A stretch of 64,000 nt of DNA from assembly GCA_021229015.1 (NCBI GenBank), contig CM037783.1:31066088-31130087 (forward strand), read 5' to 3'. The DNA is from Solen grandis. Lineage: Eukaryota > Mollusca > Bivalvia > Adapedonta > Solenidae. The notes beneath the pieces are model-generated. The model was not told the DNA's origin. It made no database searches and worked only from the letters and a program-made list of their open reading frames with translations. The position numbers were made by a program, and so were the translations under genes. Positions 58,902 through 64,000 of this stretch are shown here, one piece after another; position 1 is the first letter of the stretch; each line of letters begins with the position of its first letter.

Positions 58902-60329
58902 AGGTGTCAAGAGGAGCAACTTAATATTATATCTTGGAACATTAATGGCTTAGCCAGGAAAATAGCAGATCCAGAACTTATCAAAATAATTAATGATCAT
59001 GATTTAATTATTCTTACAGAAACTTGGTTGTCATCAAAAACAAGTTTTAATCTAAATATAAACAATTATAATGTTAAGCATCTATTTGGAAATAAATCGT
59101 ATAACACGCAAAAAGGACGATGTTCGGGTGGAATTTCAGTGTACTACAAGTCCAAATTTAGTGACAAAATATCTTTTGTAAAAGAACATCAATGTGGAAT
59201 TCTTTGGTTAAAAATTTGTAAAACTCTATTTCATTTCAAAGAAGATGTGTATATTTGCTGTTCATATATTCCTCCAAGATACTCTAATATCTTAAATCAA
59301 GCTAATTCTGAAATTGACATGTTCGATCGTCTAGAATATGATATAGAAACATATAAATTACAGGGTAAAGTGATTGTTACTGGAGATTTAAATAGTAGAA
59401 CGTCGAATGAACCTGATTTTATTGTTCATGATAGATATTTAGACAATGATTTAACTATACGTATAAATGACGGAGTTATACCTAGGGTAAACAAAGACCA
59501 CGTGCTTGACGCACACGGTGTGCGGCTCACTGAACTGTGTAAAACAACAAATCTATTTATAGCTAATGGGCGTTTACATAACGACAGGTATATAGGTGAA
59601 TACACGTTCATTAATAATAATGGTATGAGCGTTGTTGACTAAATATTGATGAATGAACATGATTTTCGATATATTTCTACATTTGAAATTATGCCACCGA
59701 GTGAGTTATCAGATCATTGTGCTGTACATTTTTGTATTGAAATGTTACGTTTACCTGTTATCACTGAGAGTACGTGTACTGACCAGGAATTATTTATTGA
59801 TTGGGACGATACGCAGATACCCATTTTTCGCAATAGTTTAATAGTCGATATTCAACACTTAGATAATCTGACCACAGATATAAATAACAACATAACTGAC
59901 TTTACAATTAATTCATTCACAAAATATATGCAAAATAATGCCTTTAAAGTGTTTGGAAAATTCAAGAAGAAAATCAATATAAATAATAATTATAAAATAA
60001 AGAAAAAATGGTTTAACAAGGAATGTTATGAGGCCAGAAAAGAGTTTAATAAAGCAAGAAACATTTTTCTCAGAAATCGCTCAACCGAGAATAAGCAATA
60101 TTTCTTAAACAAAAAACGTTTTTATAATAATATAAAACGTAAAAGTAAATTAAAATTTAAAAGAGAGGAAGGCAATAGAATTTCAAACTTAGCAAAATCA
60201 GACCCTAAAATTTTTTGGAAAAATATCAAATTACAATTCAAAAAACCAAATGTTGATTCTGATAATGTTACAATAGATGATATGTTCACTCATTTTAATG
60301 ATCTTTATGGTTCAGAAAACACAAAGTGA
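58902..60329 (+). pseudogene. LINE ORF2, endonuclease part with internal stop
   Basis: In the same frame as ORF1 and directly after its TAG. No ATG precedes the first endonuclease motif. The APE-like motifs are present: SWNINGL (about 58935), ILTETWL (about 59010), VTGDLNSR (about 59375), NNNGMSVVD (about 59615) and SELSDHCAVHF (about 59700). TAA 59640-59642 replaces the tyrosine of the usual VVDY motif. A Lys/Asn-rich linker (KKKININNNYKIKKKW) leads toward the RT and the frame closes at TGA 60327-60329. Confidence 0.88.
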
Positions 60330-61029
60330 ACACGATATTCATAGTGAGCCCCATGATGATTATGTTTATGATATTGATCTTGATTGTGACTTTACTGTAT
60401 CAGAAATTAAAACTGCTGTATTCTCACAAAGTAACTCAAAAAGTCCCGGAAATGACCATTTAATAGCTGAAGTATTTAAACACTCTTTTGATATAATCTC
60501 ACCTTTTTTAGTTTGCTTTTATAACAAAATTTTTAATGATGGAATTTTTCCTGCAAGTTGGGGAGAGGGTATCATTATACCAATTTTTAAAGGCGGCTCT
60601 CAGGAGGCTAAAAATTATAGAGGAATCACTCTGAATAACATTCTCTCAAAAATATACTCCAAATTATTAGTAAATCGTTTAACAAAATGGGCTGATAAAT
60701 ATGGTAAATTTATAGACAATCAGTTTGGATTTCAAAAAAACAAATCAACAACAGACTGTATTTTCATATTGCATGCAATCATAACAAAAACATTATCGTC
60801 TAAAAGAAAACTTTATGTAGCATTCCTAGACTGGGAGAAAATGTTTGACCGTATTGACAGACTTTTATTATGGAGAAAACTGTTAGATGAAGATATAAGT
60901 ACAAAATTTACCAATGCAATAAAATCCATGTATATAAATGTCAAATCATTCATTAAATACAATTCTATGAAATCTAATCATATACATTCTAAAATTGGGG
61001 TAAAGCAAGGTGATATTTTATTTAAATGA
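60316..61029 (+). pseudogene. LINE ORF2, reverse transcriptase N-terminal part
   Basis: Shifted frame. The RT motifs run in order: NSKSPGNDHLIAEVFK, FPASWGEGIIIPIFKGG, NYRGITLNNILSKIYSKLL, QFGFQKNKSTTD, and motif A FLDWEKMFDRI with the first catalytic Asp. It ends at GVKQGDILFK then TGA. The usual 'SP.LF.LF' after GVKQGD is missing, so a short deletion removed it and shifted the frame. Confidence 0.9.
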
Positions 61030-61363
61030 TATTTTAAGGAATATTAATTCAAATTTAAATGGTTTATTAACTGTTGAAGATGTACAACTTTTTTTATTAC
61101 TATTTGCTGATGATGCTGTTGTTTTCACACAAGATCCAGAATCGTTACAATCAATATTAAATGATATAGAGCAATACTGTAATATCTGGAAATTAAATAT
61201 TAATGTTAAGAAAACAAAAGTAATGATTTTTGAAAACGGTAAGCGTAGCCACTATAATTTTTTTCTTAATAATACAAAACTTGAAATTGTAGAATCATTT
61301 AAATATTTGGGAGTCTATCTATTTAAAAATGGTAATTGGAATCGCACACGCAGCGGTATATAG
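61013..61363 (+). pseudogene. LINE ORF2, RT catalytic motif C part
   Basis: Third frame: YLNDILRNINSNLN, then LLLFADDAVVF (catalytic FADD box, about 61107), WKLNINVKKTKVMIF and ESFKYLGVYLFKNGNWN, ending TAG at 61361-61363 after another frameshift. The catalytic residues are intact but the polypeptide is discontinuous. Confidence 0.9.
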
Positions 61364-62283
61364 CTCAGCATGCTTCATTTTCGTTACATAACCTCTTTAT
61401 TGTCAACAATCAAATTGAACTTCCCATATCCCAAAAGTTAAAATTGTTTGATTCTCTTGTTCTTCCTATTCTCACATATTCTTCTGAAGTATGGGGTAGT
61501 CACCAAAGCCCAAATATAGAAGCGTTATTCTCTAAATTTTGTAGAAGATTACTTGGAGTTAAACAGTCAACCAACTTAGATGCTTTATATGGTGAATTGG
61601 GTCGTATATCAATGTTTTTACATAGAAAACTACTTCTTCTTAAATACTGGACTAAACTTCTCACCTTAAGTGAAAGAACCATATTATTTAAAACCTATTT
61701 TATGTTAAAAACAGATACTGAGAATGGACTGACATATAATGGTAATAATTGGGCATTTCATATAAAAACTATTTTAAATCAATCAGGGCTATCTTTTCTA
61801 TGGGAAAACCAGTTTAATATGCCTATTAATTTTAACTATATTAAACAGAGATTATTAGATATATACATACAAACTTGGTATTCATCGATAAATAACTCGA
61901 GTCGACTTGATACATACTGTTTATTTAAGTTCACTTTTAACTTCGAAAACTATTTAGACATACTTACTGTAACAAAGTCTAGGATAGCGTTAGCAAAATT
62001 TCGTACATCATCACATAACTTAGCAATAGAACAAGGTCGTCATACTAATATTTATAGAAACAATAGAATTTGCCAAAATTGTAACTCAGGTCAATTGGAA
62101 ACGGAATATCACTTTTTACTTATTTGTCCGAAATATTCTACACTTAGATCAATTTATATTAAACGTTACTATTATACATGGCCAACAAAACAAAAATTTA
62201 CTAATTTAATGAGTTCAACATCTCGAAATATTATCATTAATTTATCTAAGTATATATATTATGCAAATCTCCAAAGAGTGTAA
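61340..62283 (+). pseudogene. LINE ORF2 C-terminal region with CCHC-like motif
   Basis: Frame restored to that of the RT N-terminal part. It has QHASFSLHNLF, SEVWGSHQSPNIEALFSKF, STNLDALYGELGR and ALAKFRTSSHNLAIEQGR, then a zinc-knuckle-like CQNCNSGQLETEYHFLLIC near the end. The stop is TAA 62281-62283. This C-terminal layout is common in LINEs of mollusc genomes. Confidence 0.85.
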
Positions 62284-62449
62284 TATACGATACACATCTG
62301 TAAGACTTAATATAAAAGTGAATATTTAATTTTGGACTGTATGATGTTATAGCTCCTGTAAAATCATGTCCTTTATTGAATTTGTTTTTGTAATTGCTAT
62401 AAATATGTATATGTTTAAAGCAATAAAATATTTGTACTTGTACTTGTAA

Positions 62450-64000
62450 CTATAATTATTCTTGTTAACTAATCTTACTGTTCTAAACACAATGTTGTCA
62501 CTGAAAGTATTAACCTATGACTAAAAAGTTAACGTGGAAAAATGAACATTGGGTGAACAAAGTTAAATGTAATGTGATGCGCAGCTTTTTGTTCTAAACC
62601 ATCCATAACTATTGCAATGAATTTGATAATCCAGAGAATAAAACATGGGTTGTCGAATTCTCGTTGACATAATCAATTTATCTTTCGTTTGTTTTATTTA
62701 ACTTAGAGATTAATATGTTATTTCTGCGTGGTACTGTGCAGCGGTTTGTTGGTAATATGATCAACGATGGTTGCTATTGTAAAAAGGCAATATCTCATCT
62801 CAGAGCGTTTTGTTTGTTTCTGCGCAGTATGAAATAAAGCAATTGTTCAACGATATATATATTCACAAATGTTGTCTCTCCAATTGCAGGTCACGTTAAT
62901 CTAAACTCCATTGAAAGGATAAACAATTGATGGGATCTTGAATAGTCTCTGCAATATACGCTCGTTGCAATTAAAAGATAGGAAGGGGCAATCATATTTG
63001 AACAATTTCATTTATGAATATTTAATATATGTCGCAACAGATCTTTTCATAGATATGTTCACATGTTTTGGTCACGTTCCAAATAACTAAGGCAAACAAC
63101 AACAATTTCGCCAAAAGTTTTCTAGCAACAAAGCAATAGGTTACATTCAATGTTCAGAGAAAGCCAGTTGTTGATTTCATGTAGTGGTCCATTATAATTT
63201 TGAACGTTTGATCTACCGGACGAAAATATGGAATTCTAGTAACACGTTAGTATTGCCTTTACTTTTTCTAAGCAGCCGTCCGTGTATGGCATTCAAAGAA
63301 TGACATCTAGATCCGAAAGATATCATAAATGATATTCATTTGTTTTATAAAAGAAATAAGATTTTGAAATAAAATCAATTGCTTCCTTGTATCTGAAGAG
63401 CGCAGTCATAACAATCTGCAAAACAAATTGTGTACTGGGTTCAAATCCCAAGTTACAAAAATAACAACATTTTTTCTCAAAGGCATTGAAAATTTATATG
63501 TGTGAAATTTGGTCCCCTGCCGCACACTGCTGGCTCTTATCTTTCCTATCTGGCTGGACCCAGCAGGTGGCTAAAAGGGCCTGAGGGGTTTGGTGGGAGG
63601 GTCATAAAGATCAATCACAATTAGCACTCCAGTAATTGCTACAATAAGGGTTTTAGCAAACTGTGACAAACACTTAGATTTGTCTAATTATTGATGTGAT
63701 ATTTATACACCTTCATTGATGTTTGTCATTTCAAATAAATTATCGTTATAAATACAATACAATGATTATTTTGAATTTACTATAATCATGTTTTATAAGT
63801 ATGATGACAACACAGTTGAATTGTTTTATACACAGGATGAATTAATTCAAATGACAGACTCTCTCTATCTCAGTCTCACATACACCATGCGCATTTTTTT
63901 TTATTTCTTAATTCCTGTTATTCTTGGGGTCTTTGTGTATTGTATGAACTTTGTTATAACTAGACAAATATCGCAATATTTTGAAGAAAAAAAATCATGC
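62450..64000. other. Intergenic stretch, nothing recognised
   Basis: AT-rich. A short GC-richer piece at about 63515-63600 (CCTGCCGCACACTGCTGGCT) has no assigned feature. No ORF, tRNA or repeat copy was recognised. Confidence 0.5.

Larger units (their letters stand above)
58662..62449 (+). mobile_element. 5'-truncated APE-type LINE retrotransposon, inactivated
   Basis: In order: the ORF1 C-terminus, an apurinic-type endonuclease, a reverse transcriptase and a C-terminal zinc-knuckle region. It ends in AATAAAATATTTGTAC and a TTGTAC microsatellite (62431-62449), as in LINEs with short tandem 3' ends. Damage: a TAA at 59640-59642 and frameshifts at about 60315, 61020 and 61345. The clade is not assigned. 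No target duplication was identified. Confidence 0.9.

Overview
The window is animal nuclear DNA: long introns, GT-AG splice sites, many small DNA transposons and tRNA-derived SINEs, minisatellites, and a 100-N assembly gap at 50001-50100. The repeat landscape looks most like a bivalve mollusc. It has TTAA-flanked foldback elements, SINEs with AAAC tails, and elements that join hairpin heads, TCCG runs and tandem cores. That placement is inferred from memory of bivalve repeats, not proven here.

The main gene is a copine-family gene on the + strand. Eight consecutive coding exons (4505-4684, 5223-5297, 7411-7485, 17945-18028, 19207-19296, 21063-21158, 44218-44298, 46981-47040) encode 247 residues, from the second part of C2A through C2B to the first residues of the VWA (copine) domain. 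The 5' exon(s) lie upstream of the window. No further VWA exon was found downstream. Two single-exon genes lie on the opposite strand inside copine introns. One encodes a 355-residue NHL-type beta-propeller protein with a C-terminal CaaX-like box (13538-14605). The other encodes a 91-residue Gly-rich/Trp-rich hairpin membrane protein (25751-26026).

The rest is mostly repeats. Positions 1-3079 hold a palindromic DNA transposon, interrupted by a hAT-like element that itself carries a TTAA foldback MITE. Positions 3108-4010 are two minisatellites. The copine introns hold at least three SINE families, five or more MITE families, a hAT element with a perfect 8-bp target duplication (28328-29673) and several elements of Helentron/pearl-like design. 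Next to the gap is a 19-bp satellite that flips strand at about 50733 (50101-51835). Beyond it are a GC-rich 31-bp minisatellite (about 54028-54480), a TTAA element with long perfect termini, a SINE with a perfect 13-bp duplication, a foldback element packed with TCTCGTGGCCACGAGA-type palindromes (56344-57004), and a 5'-truncated, inactivated LINE (about 58662-62449).

The most unusual signals are four. Several unrelated-sequence repeat families share one structural grammar (hairpin head, SSR, tandem core, arm copy, terminal hairpin, CTCTTGTT-like end). The NHL protein may be prenylated. The palindrome array is unusual. In the LINE, ORF1 and ORF2 share one frame across a single TAG.
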